Shown here: one piece after another, positions 9,847-17,886 of the stretch
Layout of the letters: the number at the start of each line of letters is the position of its first letter
How positions within the stretch are numbered: the first letter of the stretch is position 1
Source of the DNA: Myxococcus virescens
GTDB taxonomy: Bacteria; Myxococcota; Myxococcia; Myxococcales; Myxococcaceae
Direction of reading: 5' to 3'
NCBI RefSeq assembly: GCF_900101905.1
Contig: NZ_FNAJ01000013.1
Location: 165,742 to 229,741 of the forward strand
DNA length: 64,000 nt
Program-made: the position numbers and the translations under genes
Notes under the pieces: generated by a model
Database searches by the model: none
Seen by the model: the letters and a program-made list of their open reading frames with translations, nothing else
What the model was told of the DNA's origin: nothing

Positions 9847-10242
9847 ATGAAGAAGTTCAATACGTTGGGAGTTGTGGGTCTGCTGTCTCTGGCTGCCGTT
9901 GGCTGCGGTGGGGAGTACACGCCGGAGGACGAGCAGGCCATGCAGCAGCCTGAGCTGAGCGATGTGGAGCAGGCCATGGAGTCCGCGTGGATTGACGCGG
10001 GTCAGACGCGCGATTTCTCGACCTGGCTGTTCGGCGTGACGCCGTTCTCCATCCAGAACGTCGGTACCGCCCCCACGTCGTATTACGCGTACTGCGGGAG
10101 CAACAACATCTCCGGTACCGTCAACGTCGGCCAGACGCACAGCAACCTGAACCTCAACTGCGCGTGGCCCGGGGCGCGGCTCTACGTGAGCAACACGAGC
10201 GGCACCGTCGGCACCCACAAGCTCTACGTCTGGACCTGGTAG
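9847..10242 (+). CDS. Small secreted lipoprotein, 131 aa
   Basis: A strong GAGGGGGAA box precedes the ATG. The signal peptide has the lipobox AVGC (Cys20), followed by an acidic linker and a domain of about 80 residues rich in Tyr, Trp, Ser, Thr and Asn with two further cysteines (YAYCGSNN, NLNCAWPG) that may form a disulfide. The composition suggests a small beta-sandwich on the cell surface. It is a single-gene unit, with an AT-rich promoter region upstream and an intrinsic terminator downstream, so probably well expressed. No function can be assigned. Confidence 0.8.
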   Translation: MKKFNTLGVVGLLSLAAVGCGGEYTPEDEQAMQQPELSDVEQAMESAWIDAGQTRDFSTWLFGVTPFSIQNVGTAPTSYYAYCGSNNISGTVNVGQTHSNLNLNCAWPGARLYVSNTSGTVGTHKLYVWTW

Positions 10243-10282
10243 CGCGCTGTTTCGGGAGCCCGCCATCCGGGTGGCGCAACGG

Positions 10283-10313
10283 GGGGAACTCTCTGCAGGG
10301 GGTTCCCCTTTTT
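10283..10313 (+). terminator. Intrinsic terminator after the 9847 lipoprotein gene
   Basis: GGGGAAC (10283-10289) pairs with GTTCCCC (10302-10308) across a 12-base loop and is followed directly by five T residues. It lies 41 bases after the stop codon. Confidence 0.75.
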
Positions 10314-10364
10314 CAGGGTCGCTCGCCCCTTGACTGAACGTGCTTTCAGGCCCACGGTGGGCGT

Positions 10365-11402
10365 ATGAAGGCGCGTCCCATCGACAATCCGCCCAACCCC
10401 TGGGCGAGCACCGCGGTGGAGTACCTGGACGAAATCCCGCCGTCCAAGCTGGAGGTCTTCGAGGACCACAGCCGGCAGGTGCTGTCGCACAACGACAGCC
10501 CGGACGTGGGGTTCAGCTGGAGCGTCAACCCGTACCGGGGCTGCCTCCACGCCTGCGCGTACTGCTACGCGCGGCCCACGCACCAGTACCTGGACATGGG
10601 CGCGGGCACCGACTTCGAGACGAAGCTGGTGGTGAAGCCCCGGGCGCCGGAGCTGCTCCGCGAGGCCTTCGAGAAACCCTCCTGGAAGGGTGAAACCGTC
10701 GTCTTCAGCGGCGTCACCGACTGCTACCAGCCGCTGGAGGCCTCCTTGCGGCTGACGCGAGGCTGCCTGGAAGTCTGCGCCGAGTACCGCAACCCGGTGG
10801 GCATCATCACCAAGGGCGTGCTCGTCGAACGGGACCTGGACGTCCTCCAACGGCTGGCCCGAGACGCGCGCCTGTGGGTCAGCATCAGCCTCCCCTTCCA
10901 CAACGCGGAGCTGGCCCGGGCCATGGAGCCCTATGCCGCCTCCCCCATGCGCCGGCTGCTGACCATCCGCCGGCTCACCGAGGCGGGCATCGACGTGGCG
11001 GTGTCGGTGGCACCCATCATCCCGGGCCTCAATGACGAGGACATCCACCGCGTGCTGGCCGCGGCACGTGAAGCTGGCGCCACCCGCGCGCACCACATCC
11101 TGGTGCGGCTGCCCGGCCCGGTGAAGGACGTCTTCGCGGAACGGCTGCGCGCGAAGCTGCCCCTGCGCGCGGAACGGGTGCTCCACCGCATCCGGGAAAC
11201 CCGCGGCGGGGCGCTCAACGACAGCCGCTTCAAGCACCGCATGCGCGGTGACGGCCTCTACGCGGAGACCATCCACCGCCTCTTCCACACGGCGGCGCGC
11301 AAGGTGGGCATCCGCGCCTCCTACATCACCGAGGACGCCCCGGACACCTTCCGGCGCCCGGAGCGCAAGCCGCCGCCCACGCCGCAGCTCAGCCTCTTCT
11401 GA
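10365..11402 (+). CDS. PA0069-family radical SAM protein
   Basis: A 345-residue protein. The radical SAM cluster motif is Cys60-x3-Cys64-x2-Cys67 within NPYRGCLHACAYCYARP, with the first Tyr-rich loop typical of the PA0069/spore-photoproduct-lyase-like branch. GVTDCYQPLE and LTRGCLEVC are also typical of this family, and the end (PTPQLSLF) matches the usual family tail. It should bind a 4Fe-4S cluster and cleave S-adenosylmethionine; the substrate is unknown (family knowledge). It is monocistronic, with a terminator upstream and a convergent gene downstream. Confidence 0.93.
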   Translation: MKARPIDNPPNPWASTAVEYLDEIPPSKLEVFEDHSRQVLSHNDSPDVGFSWSVNPYRGCLHACAYCYARPTHQYLDMGAGTDFETKLVVKPRAPELLREAFEKPSWKGETVVFSGVTDCYQPLEASLRLTRGCLEVCAEYRNPVGIITKGVLVERDLDVLQRLARDARLWVSISLPFHNAELARAMEPYAASPMRRLLTIRRLTEAGIDVAVSVAPIIPGLNDEDIHRVLAAAREAGATRAHHILVRLPGPVKDVFAERLRAKLPLRAERVLHRIRETRGGALNDSRFKHRMRGDGLYAETIHRLFHTAARKVGIRASYITEDAPDTFRRPERKPPPTPQLSLF

Positions 11403-11424
11403 GCGCGCACGCGGGCGGCGGGCG

Positions 11425-11673
11425 TCATTTCCGGATGGCTTGGACGATGGTGATGAGGATGACGGAGCCCACCGTCGCCACCAGCAGTGACCAGAGGTTG
11501 AAGCCCGTCACCCCGGTGCCGCCCATCAGACTGAAAACCCAGCCGCCAATCATGGCCCCGACGATGCCGGTGGCGATGTTGGCGAACATGCCCATGCGGG
11601 CGTTGGTGCCCTTGATGATGCTGGCCAGCCAGCCCGCGATGCCACCCAGCACCAACCACGTACAGATTCCCAT
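11425..11673 (-). CDS. GlsB/YeaQ/YmgE-family small membrane protein
   Basis: An 82-residue protein with three hydrophobic segments and the family pattern GGIAGWLASII...GMFANIATGIVGAMIGGW. Members are small inner-membrane proteins often linked to stress responses; the mechanism is not known. AAGGAGG sits seven bases before the ATG at 11673. It is not clearly in an operon. Confidence 0.92.
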   Translation of the reverse strand: MGICTWLVLGGIAGWLASIIKGTNARMGMFANIATGIVGAMIGGWVFSLMGGTGVTGFNLWSLLVATVGSVILITIVQAIRK

Positions 11674-11794
11674 GACGACCTCCTTCGTGTCCTCCGGTTG
11701 CTATCAGACCTCCCGCCCTCGCGCAGCGGCCGGCCGTCCTCCAAATGTACGCGCGAGCCACGGACGCATTGCATCCGGCCCCTGAAACGACGAC

Positions 11795-11823
11795 GCCCCG
11801 TGCCTCGCTCGGAGACACGGGGC
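11795..11823 (-). terminator. Probable terminator hairpin after the chalcone-isomerase-like gene
   Basis: GCCCCGTG (11795-11802) and CACGGGGC (11816-11823) form an 8-bp GC-rich stem 33 bases beyond the minus-strand stop codon. The tract after it on the minus strand (GTCGTCGTTTC) is only weakly T-rich. Confidence 0.5.
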
Positions 11824-11856
11824 ATCCACGCCGCACGTGGCGCGCACCGGCGTCAC

Positions 11857-12414
11857 TCAGTCCTTGCCGAGCATCCCGTCACGCAGGCTGCCATCCACCG
11901 GGCTCTTGCCCACGAAGACGGAGAAGAGCGCGTCGGAGAAGTCCTTGCCCTCGACGGAGATCTCCTTGCCCGTCTTGCTGGACACCTGCGTGCCCTGGCC
12001 GGGGATGTACGTGAGGATGAGCTCGTCACCCTTCTTCACGTCCGGGATGGCCGCGTTGAAGGTGTCCAGCTTGGGCTGGAGCTCCGGCAGCTTGGAGCCC
12101 GCGTTCTTCTTGAAGCCGTCGCCAATAGCATCGACGATGGTCTTCTTGTCCAGGTCCCGCAGCATGTACATGCGCACGCGCTTGATCTGGTCCGAGCTGA
12201 TGATGGCGGCGCCATCCTTGGACGGCGTCTCCAGGTAGAGCCCCGCCGTGTAGACCTTGAACACCAGCTTGCTGCGCAGGCCCACGCCGTTGAGCTTCAG
12301 CTCCTTGCCGGCAACGGACGCGGTCTCCGGGTACTTCACCCCCGCGACCTCCTTGGCGAAGGCCGGAGCGGCGAACATCAGGGACAGCACGACGGCGGTC
12401 AGCGTGGCTTTCAT
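11857..12414 (-). CDS. Chalcone isomerase-like (CHI-fold) exported protein
   Basis: A 185-residue protein with a cleavable Sec signal (cut after APAFA), then the bacterial chalcone-isomerase-like domain: VAGVKYPETASVAGKELKLN near the N-terminus, KVYTAGLYLE, RMYMLRDLDKKTIVDAI and LTYIPGQGTQV. Bacterial members mostly lack the plant catalytic set; many are periplasmic proteins of unknown role, so no flavonoid activity should be assumed. GGAGG lies four bases before the ATG. It sits 41 bases downstream of serC on the same strand and may be co-transcribed with it. Confidence 0.88.
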   Translation of the reverse strand: MKATLTAVVLSLMFAAPAFAKEVAGVKYPETASVAGKELKLNGVGLRSKLVFKVYTAGLYLETPSKDGAAIISSDQIKRVRMYMLRDLDKKTIVDAIGDGFKKNAGSKLPELQPKLDTFNAAIPDVKKGDELILTYIPGQGTQVSSKTGKEISVEGKDFSDALFSVFVGKSPVDGSLRDGMLGKD

Positions 12415-12455
12415 GAATCCTCCGGGTGTGGGTAATCCGTGCGGTTGGACGCAGC

Positions 12456-13544
12456 CTACCCGCGCGTCTTCACGAAGTGGTCCATGAAGGCGGCCAGTGT
12501 GCGCACATTCTCCACGCTCACCGCGTTGTACATCGAAACGCGGATTCCTCCGGCCGTCCGGTGCCCCTTGAGGCCCACCATTCCTTGCTGCTTCGCGTCA
12601 GCGACGAAGGCCGCATCCAACGCTTCGGTGGGCAACTGGAAGACAGCGTTCATCACTGAACGGGACTCGCGCTCCACCGGCGCGCGGTAGAACTCCGGGT
12701 TCCGGTCCACGGCCCCGTAGAGCAACGCCGCTTTCTCCCGGTTCCACTGCTCCAACTGCGCGAGCCCTCCCACCGACTGAATCCAGGCCAGGACGTTGCG
12801 CACCAGGTAGATGGCCAGGGTAGGCGGCGTGTTGTAGAGCGAGTTGTTCTCCGCGTGGGTGGTGTAGCGGAAGATCTTCGGAATGTCCGTCCGGCCCCGC
12901 GCGATGAACGCCTTGTCAGCCACCACCAGCGTCACGCCGGAGGGCCCCAGGTTCTTCTGCGCGCCCGCGTAGATGAGGCTGAAGCGGCTGACATCGAAGC
13001 CCTTCCACAGGAAGTCCGAACTCATGTCCGCCACCAACGGCACGTTCCCCACGTCCGGGAAGGTGTGCCACTGGGTGCCGAAGATGGTGTTGTTGCTCGT
13101 CAGGTGGACATACGCCGCGTTCGATTCGAGGCGCAGCTCATCCTGGCGGGGCACCCGCGTGTAGCGCTTGTCCGGCCGCGCCGTGCTCACCGCGACGCGC
13201 GGCGCGCCGTAGTACTTCGCCTCGTCGAAGGCCTTCTCGCTCCACACGCCCGTCATGAGGTAGTCCGCGCTGGCGCCGGGCCGCAGGAAGTTCATCGGCA
13301 CCTGGGCGAACTGCTGGGAGGCGCCGCCGGTGAGGAACAGGACCTGGTGGGTGTCGGGAATCCCCAGCAGCCGGGTCAACAGGGAGATGGCTTCGTCGTG
13401 GACCCCCTCGTAGTCCCGCCCCCGGTGGCTGTGCTCCATCACCGACATGCCGGAGCCCTGGAAGTCAATCAGTTCGTCCCGAGCCCGCTCGAGGGCCGGT
13501 AGTGGCAATCCGGCCGGGCCGGCATTGAAGTTGATGACGCGCAT
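12456..13544 (-). CDS. serC: Phosphoserine aminotransferase
   Basis: A 362-residue protein of normal family length. It makes 3-phosphoserine from 3-phosphohydroxypyruvate in serine synthesis (and a parallel step of pyridoxal phosphate synthesis) in the cytoplasm. Seen: the N-terminal INFNAGPAGLP motif, GMSVMEHSHRG, FLTGGASQQF, and the PLP lysine in LIYAGAQKNLGPSGVT. The ATG at 13544 has AGAAGGGA upstream; the longer frame to 13583 only adds residues before the conserved N-terminus. It is divergent from the ECF sigma gene at 13641, with 96 bases between them. Confidence 0.96.
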   Translation of the reverse strand: MRVINFNAGPAGLPLPALERARDELIDFQGSGMSVMEHSHRGRDYEGVHDEAISLLTRLLGIPDTHQVLFLTGGASQQFAQVPMNFLRPGASADYLMTGVWSEKAFDEAKYYGAPRVAVSTARPDKRYTRVPRQDELRLESNAAYVHLTSNNTIFGTQWHTFPDVGNVPLVADMSSDFLWKGFDVSRFSLIYAGAQKNLGPSGVTLVVADKAFIARGRTDIPKIFRYTTHAENNSLYNTPPTLAIYLVRNVLAWIQSVGGLAQLEQWNREKAALLYGAVDRNPEFYRAPVERESRSVMNAVFQLPTEALDAAFVADAKQQGMVGLKGHRTAGGIRVSMYNAVSVENVRTLAAFMDHFVKTRG

Positions 13545-13640
13545 GTCAGTGTCCCTTCTTGAAATGAACGGCCGCGGCGACATTCTTCCCCCCAGCGCCC
13601 CCCCGGGTGCCAGCGAGAAGAAGGTTGCCCGCTTGCTTCC

Positions 13641-14279
13641 ATGGAGACGGTAGCGTCCACCGGCCCTGTGGCCGGCGGGCCTTTACGAGGGTCTGGAGGA
13701 CAGGTGGGTGCGTCGGAGGGACTGACGGATTGGGTGCGGCGGGCAGCGCATGGGGAGGCGTCTGCCTATAGCGAAATCTACCGGCGCACACGCCCCCTCG
13801 TGGCGCGGCTGGTGGGCGGTTTCGCCCAGCTGGACTCGGATGAGGTGGAGGACGTCATCCAGGAGACCTTCGTCCGGGCGTTCCGGGCGCTCCCGAGGCT
13901 GAAGGAGCCGGGGGCCTTCGAGTCATGGCTGCTGTCCATTGCCCGAAACCGGGCCCGGACGCGGCTGGAGCGGAAGTCCAGTACCCGGCGGCTGGAGGAG
14001 GACGTGGCGGACCCGGAACCGGAACCGGTCCCCCACATTCCCGAGGCGCTGCAACTGGAGCGTGACATCGAGGTGGTGCGGCGACTCATCGCGGAGCTGC
14101 CCGAGGGCGAGGAGAAACGGACGGTGCACCTCTTCTACGTGGAGGGTGAGCTGTCCGCGCGGGAGATTGCGGAGAAGCTGGGCGTGGGAAAAAGCGCGGT
14201 GACGATGCGGCTGGAGCGGTTCCGGTCTCGAATCAAGCGCGAGCTGCTGCGGCGAGTCCTCGCCGGCCGGTGGGAGTGA
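13641..14279 (+). CDS. ECF-type RNA polymerase sigma factor
   Basis: A 212-residue protein. Region 2 lies at about 45-110 (YRRTRPLVARLVGGF, DEVEDVIQETFVRAF, SWLLSIARNRARTRL), then an acidic, Pro-rich linker and region 4 at about 145-205 with a helix-turn-helix (LSAREIAEKLGVGKSAVTMRLER). It is the first gene of a packed operon with a putative anti-sigma factor and a caspase-like lipoprotein, so it probably drives envelope or stress genes and perhaps its own operon. The N-terminal 21 residues are poorly conserved. A GTG at 13704 has a GGAGG box and may be the real start. Confidence 0.92.
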   Translation: METVASTGPVAGGPLRGSGGQVGASEGLTDWVRRAAHGEASAYSEIYRRTRPLVARLVGGFAQLDSDEVEDVIQETFVRAFRALPRLKEPGAFESWLLSIARNRARTRLERKSSTRRLEEDVADPEPEPVPHIPEALQLERDIEVVRRLIAELPEGEEKRTVHLFYVEGELSAREIAEKLGVGKSAVTMRLERFRSRIKRELLRRVLAGRWE

Positions 14280-14285
14280 GTGTTC

Positions 14286-15104
14286 ATGAAACACCTGAAC
14301 GATGGCGCACTGCGCGCCCTTTCCCGCCGAGAGCCCGAGGCCGTGGCGTACTTCGCCACGCACCTGGCACACCCCTGTGAGACGTGCGAGGCGTTCCTCG
14401 CCACGCACCCGGGCCCGGGCCTGCTCGACGGCCAGGTGGACTCGCTGCTGCTGGGGCTCGCTCCGACGGGCGCGTCCGCCCCGCCCCTGGATGACGTGGG
14501 TCTGGCGCGCGTGCGGCGCGCGCTGCGAGCCCATCGGCCCGCGGCCGGGCACTGGGGCCTGGTCGCCGGAGGACTTGCCGCGTGCCTGCTGGCGGTGGTG
14601 TTGCTACCCCGCATGCGGACGGCGGACCCGGCCGGCCAGGAAGGCTCCGCGGCGGAATGGACGGGTGAGAAGGGACGCCTGGCACGCATCGCCCTGGAGC
14701 TGTCGGTGGTGGCACGCGACAGCGCGGGAGTCCTGCGGCGTCTGGACCCGGGCAGCTCGGTGGAGGATTCGGAGGTGTTGCTCCTGCGCTACCACGCCAC
14801 CGAGGCGGGCACCGCCCTGCTCTTCGAGCAACGGCAGGGCGCGGCGCCGGAGCTGCTGGGCCACTTTCCCCTGGCCGCGGGCACCCACGACCTGCAGGGG
14901 CCGCAGGGGCTCGCGGGCGTGAGCCTCGCGGGAGAGGAAGGCCCGGTGACGCTGTGGCTGGTGGGCTCCACCGGTGCGCCGCCTGAGGCCGAGACGGTCA
15001 GTGAAATGTTGGAGGGACGAAACGAGGCAGCCCCCCAGGGGCAGGACCCACTGGCCATCATCCGGTTCGACGTGAGCGTGCGAAGCAGCCAGAATCGTCC
15101 TTGA
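14286..15104 (+). CDS. Putative membrane-anchored anti-sigma factor
   Basis: A 272-residue protein starting seven bases after the sigma gene. GGGAGTGAG before the ATG at 14286 supports this start; a GTG at 14280 is possible. The N-terminal region has a zinc-finger-like HLAHPCETC (His-x4-Cys-x2-Cys, one residue longer than the usual anti-sigma spacing). A single membrane helix follows at about 97-113 (LVAGGLAACLLAVVLL), then a periplasmic domain of about 150 residues rich in beta-strands, without a known fold. Position and layout fit an anti-sigma factor that holds the upstream ECF factor and senses something outside the inner membrane. This role is inferred. Confidence 0.75.
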   Translation: MKHLNDGALRALSRREPEAVAYFATHLAHPCETCEAFLATHPGPGLLDGQVDSLLLGLAPTGASAPPLDDVGLARVRRALRAHRPAAGHWGLVAGGLAACLLAVVLLPRMRTADPAGQEGSAAEWTGEKGRLARIALELSVVARDSAGVLRRLDPGSSVEDSEVLLLRYHATEAGTALLFEQRQGAAPELLGHFPLAAGTHDLQGPQGLAGVSLAGEEGPVTLWLVGSTGAPPEAETVSEMLEGRNEAAPQGQDPLAIIRFDVSVRSSQNRP

Positions 15105-15114
15105 ACGGTTCCAC

Positions 15115-16758
15115 GTGAGGCGACTCCTTCCCATCCTGCTGGCCTGCCTGGCCGCGTGCGCGACGCCCTCCTCCTCCGGGGAGAAGGGCGGACTGGTCCC
15201 GCTGAAGCTCGATGAGGCGTCGCTGTCCAGCGCCTACAAGCCGCGCCGGATGGCCCTGCTGGTGGGCATCGCCTCGTTCGACGACCCGCGCTGGAAGGGG
15301 CTGCGCTACACCGTCAAGGACGCCCATGACCTGGGCGCCGCGCTGAAGGACCCCGCGCGCGGCGGGTTCGACCAGGTGCGCATGCTCACCCGCCGCGAGG
15401 AGACGACGCGCGAGGCCATCCTCGCGGCGCTCCGGCAGCTCAAGAAAGAGGCGAGCCGGCCCGACGACGTGGTGGTCGTCTACTTCTCCGCGCACGGTAC
15501 GCTGGCGCGCGACGCGAAGGGCGAGCTGCGGCGCTACCTGGTCACCCGCGACGCGGCCTACCGGGACATCCCCCAGACGGCGCTGAGCATGGACACGCTG
15601 AAGGAGGAGTTCGACGGGCTCGCCAGCCGGCGCCGCATGCTGGTGCTGGCCACCTGCCACAGCGGCAGCGGCAAGTCCTTGCTGCCCAAGGAATTGAAGG
15701 CGGAGCTGGAGGGCATCAAGTCCGGCTTCTACGCCCGGCCGCTGGAGGAGTCGTCGCGCGCGTCCATGGTCTTCGCCGCCTGCGACTGGGGCGAGACGGC
15801 GCGCGAGGACGAGAGCCTGCGCAACGACATCTACACCCACTTCCTCATCGACGGCTTGAGCGGCGCGGCGGACCGCAATGGTGATGGCGCCGTCACTGCC
15901 ACCGAGGCCCATGACCACGCACGCCGCCGCACCTTCGCCTTCACCGAGGGGCGGCAGCGGCCGTCGGCGGAAATCATGGAAGTGGGCGCGGACCCCGTGG
16001 TGCTCTCCGGCAGCATCACCCGGACGGGCCGCCCCGAGCTGTTCTCCTACAACCCGCGCCTGGATGGCTTCACGCTCAAGGTGGACGGCGAGGAGCGCAC
16101 GGACCTGCCCGGCGGCGCGGCGGTGGCGCCCGGCAAGCGGACGGTGGAGCTGACCAAGGGCGACGCCGTCCTCATGCGCCGCGACGTGGAGGTGGGCCAG
16201 GGGGACCGGCTCCCCCTGGAGCGACTGATGGCGGAGGCCTTCCCGCGGCGCTCGCTGTCGCTGCTGGGCGGCATGTTCAGCTTCGCGGATGCCCGCAGCC
16301 GCGCGGAGCTGCTGCCCATGTCCCCCGAAGTCGCCCTGTCATTGCGGCTGGAGGACCAGCCGCTTCAGGACTTCGGACTGCTCTTCGACGTGGCCTTCAG
16401 CACCGGCGACCGGGCCCTTCAGCTGACGCCGGGCAGCGAGGTGCCCTTCCGCTACACCACCCTCTCCGCGGGAGTGGCCCTTCCCTACCTGTGGCGCTGG
16501 GAGCGGCTGACGTTGTTCGCGGGGCCGCGTGTGGCCGGCCTGCACCTCAGGCGGTCCTTTGACATAGAGGCCGCCGTCAACGGGCAGCGGTTCTTTACCG
16601 TCAGCCCCGGCGTGGTGGGCGGCATCGTGTGGCGGGTGGGTGAGCGGCTGGAGCTGATGACACAGGCCCAGTTCATGCTGACGTATGTCGTTGTGGATGG
16701 GCAGGGGCAGGCCGTGGGTTTCACGGGTGGCTGGGCCGGCGCGGGATATCGATTCTGA
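15115..16758 (+). CDS. Caspase-like (C14) lipoprotein with EF-hand loop and C-terminal outer-membrane barrel
   Basis: A 547-residue protein with a GTG start 10 bases after the previous gene. Lipobox LAAC (Cys15). A caspase/metacaspase-fold domain runs from about 44 to 300 with the dyad His127 (VVYFSAHG) and Cys181 (LVLATCHSG). An EF-hand-like loop (D253-x-N-x-D-G...E264) lies inside it. A PEGA-like beta domain spans about 310-375 (FTLKVDGEERTDLPGG), and a segment at about 380-547 with alternating strands ends in Phe (GWAGAGYRF), as in outer-membrane beta-barrels. Such proteases cut after Arg/Lys or Asp (family knowledge); the substrate is unknown. Linking a caspase domain to a barrel in an ECF operon is unusual. 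It overlaps the next gene by one base (TGATG). Confidence 0.87.
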   Translation: MRRLLPILLACLAACATPSSSGEKGGLVPLKLDEASLSSAYKPRRMALLVGIASFDDPRWKGLRYTVKDAHDLGAALKDPARGGFDQVRMLTRREETTREAILAALRQLKKEASRPDDVVVVYFSAHGTLARDAKGELRRYLVTRDAAYRDIPQTALSMDTLKEEFDGLASRRRMLVLATCHSGSGKSLLPKELKAELEGIKSGFYARPLEESSRASMVFAACDWGETAREDESLRNDIYTHFLIDGLSGAADRNGDGAVTATEAHDHARRRTFAFTEGRQRPSAEIMEVGADPVVLSGSITRTGRPELFSYNPRLDGFTLKVDGEERTDLPGGAAVAPGKRTVELTKGDAVLMRRDVEVGQGDRLPLERLMAEAFPRRSLSLLGGMFSFADARSRAELLPMSPEVALSLRLEDQPLQDFGLLFDVAFSTGDRALQLTPGSEVPFRYTTLSAGVALPYLWRWERLTLFAGPRVAGLHLRRSFDIEAAVNGQRFFTVSPGVVGGIVWRVGERLELMTQAQFMLTYVVVDGQGQAVGFTGGWAGAGYRF

Positions 16759-17882
16759 TGCGCTCGACGATTCACATCGCGGTAGCCACCCTCGTGGCCT
16801 GCTGCGCCGCGGGCTGCGGCAACCTGGAGAACGCCCCCTTCCGGGTGGGCACCGTGCATGGGCAGCTCACGGAGAGCGACCCTGCGGTAGCCATGGTGTC
16901 GCTGGTGGGCCAACCCGGCGTGAGCAGCCCTGTCGACGCGGACGGGCGCTTCACCCTGGAAGACGTCCCCACGGGGATGGCGGAGCTCTTCATCATCGCC
17001 ACGACCGAAAAGGCCGCCCGCGTCCAGGTGCGGGTATTGGGAGGCCAGTCCGTCCAGGTGCAACCGGTGGCGCCCACGTCCGCGGGCTTCCTCGACTTGC
17101 ACGTGAAGACGACCAACGGCTTCCGGCTGACCGCGGCGGAGGCGTCCGTGGAGGGCACGCCCTTCCAGCGGCTGCTGCTGGACGCGAAGGGGCGGCTGCG
17201 CGTGGGGCCCCTTCCGGACGGCTGCTACACGGTGACGGTGACGGCCCTGGGCTTTCCAGCCACCCAGGTGCAGGACTGCGCGGGCCCGGGCGAGAAGAAG
17301 GAGCTCAAGGTCGACCTGGTGGTGGACGAGTCGCTCCTCGAACAGGGCTGCCAAGAGATTGGCTGCGAGGAAGGCCTGGTGTGCGCGCCGAACAAGAAGT
17401 GCCTGGAGTGCTTCGGCAACTCGCACTGCGGCGAGGGATTGACCTGCAAGGGCAACCGCTGCGAGGGCCCCGGTCCCCTGTGCGCGCCCTGCACGGGCGA
17501 CTGGCAATGCGCCGCTGGGACGTACTGCGAGGTGCTCCCCGAAGGAAGCGCCGCGTGCGCCACCCGGTGCGGCGGCGACGATGACGCTCCCCCCTCCGTC
17601 CAGGCGCTGCCGGACGACGTTGGGTCGGCCCAGTGCGCGCCGGGCTTCACCTGCCAGTCCGGGCGGTGCCTGCCCGATGCCGCGAACTTCGCGGGCTGCC
17701 ATGCCCTGCGGCGGATGGACGCGCCCTGCACCGACGACGCGAGCTGCCACGAACTGGGACTGCTCGAAGGGCGCTGTGTCAGCGGGGCCTGCACGGCGCC
17801 CTGCGCAACGGACCTCGACTGCCCGGGCAGCCGGCGGTGCGTGGATTCATCGGCGGGCCGCGTCTGCCAGGCCGGGACGTGA
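16758..17882 (+). CDS. Carboxypeptidase-regulatory-like, Dickkopf-type Cys-rich lipoprotein
   Basis: A 374-residue protein whose ATG shares its A with the preceding stop codon, so it is probably translationally coupled. Lipobox AAGC (Cys20). Residues about 30-190 form two carboxypeptidase-regulatory-like beta-sandwiches (GQLTESDP...VDADGRFTLEDVPTG, then LLDAKGRLRVGPLPDGCYTV). The rest is a chain of Dickkopf-type cysteine knots (CEEGLVCAPNKKCLECFGN, CRCLPDA-like segments). It is most likely a surface scaffold or ligand-binding protein working with its operon neighbours; no catalytic residues are seen. Confidence 0.85.
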   Translation: MRSTIHIAVATLVACCAAGCGNLENAPFRVGTVHGQLTESDPAVAMVSLVGQPGVSSPVDADGRFTLEDVPTGMAELFIIATTEKAARVQVRVLGGQSVQVQPVAPTSAGFLDLHVKTTNGFRLTAAEASVEGTPFQRLLLDAKGRLRVGPLPDGCYTVTVTALGFPATQVQDCAGPGEKKELKVDLVVDESLLEQGCQEIGCEEGLVCAPNKKCLECFGNSHCGEGLTCKGNRCEGPGPLCAPCTGDWQCAAGTYCEVLPEGSAACATRCGGDDDAPPSVQALPDDVGSAQCAPGFTCQSGRCLPDAANFAGCHALRRMDAPCTDDASCHELGLLEGRCVSGACTAPCATDLDCPGSRRCVDSSAGRVCQAGT

Positions 17883-17886
17883 CCCC

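Noticed and set aside
11857..12414. Flavonoid-type chalcone isomerase
   Set aside because: The fold matches but the plant catalytic set is not evident and the protein is exported; a pathway assignment would be unsupported.
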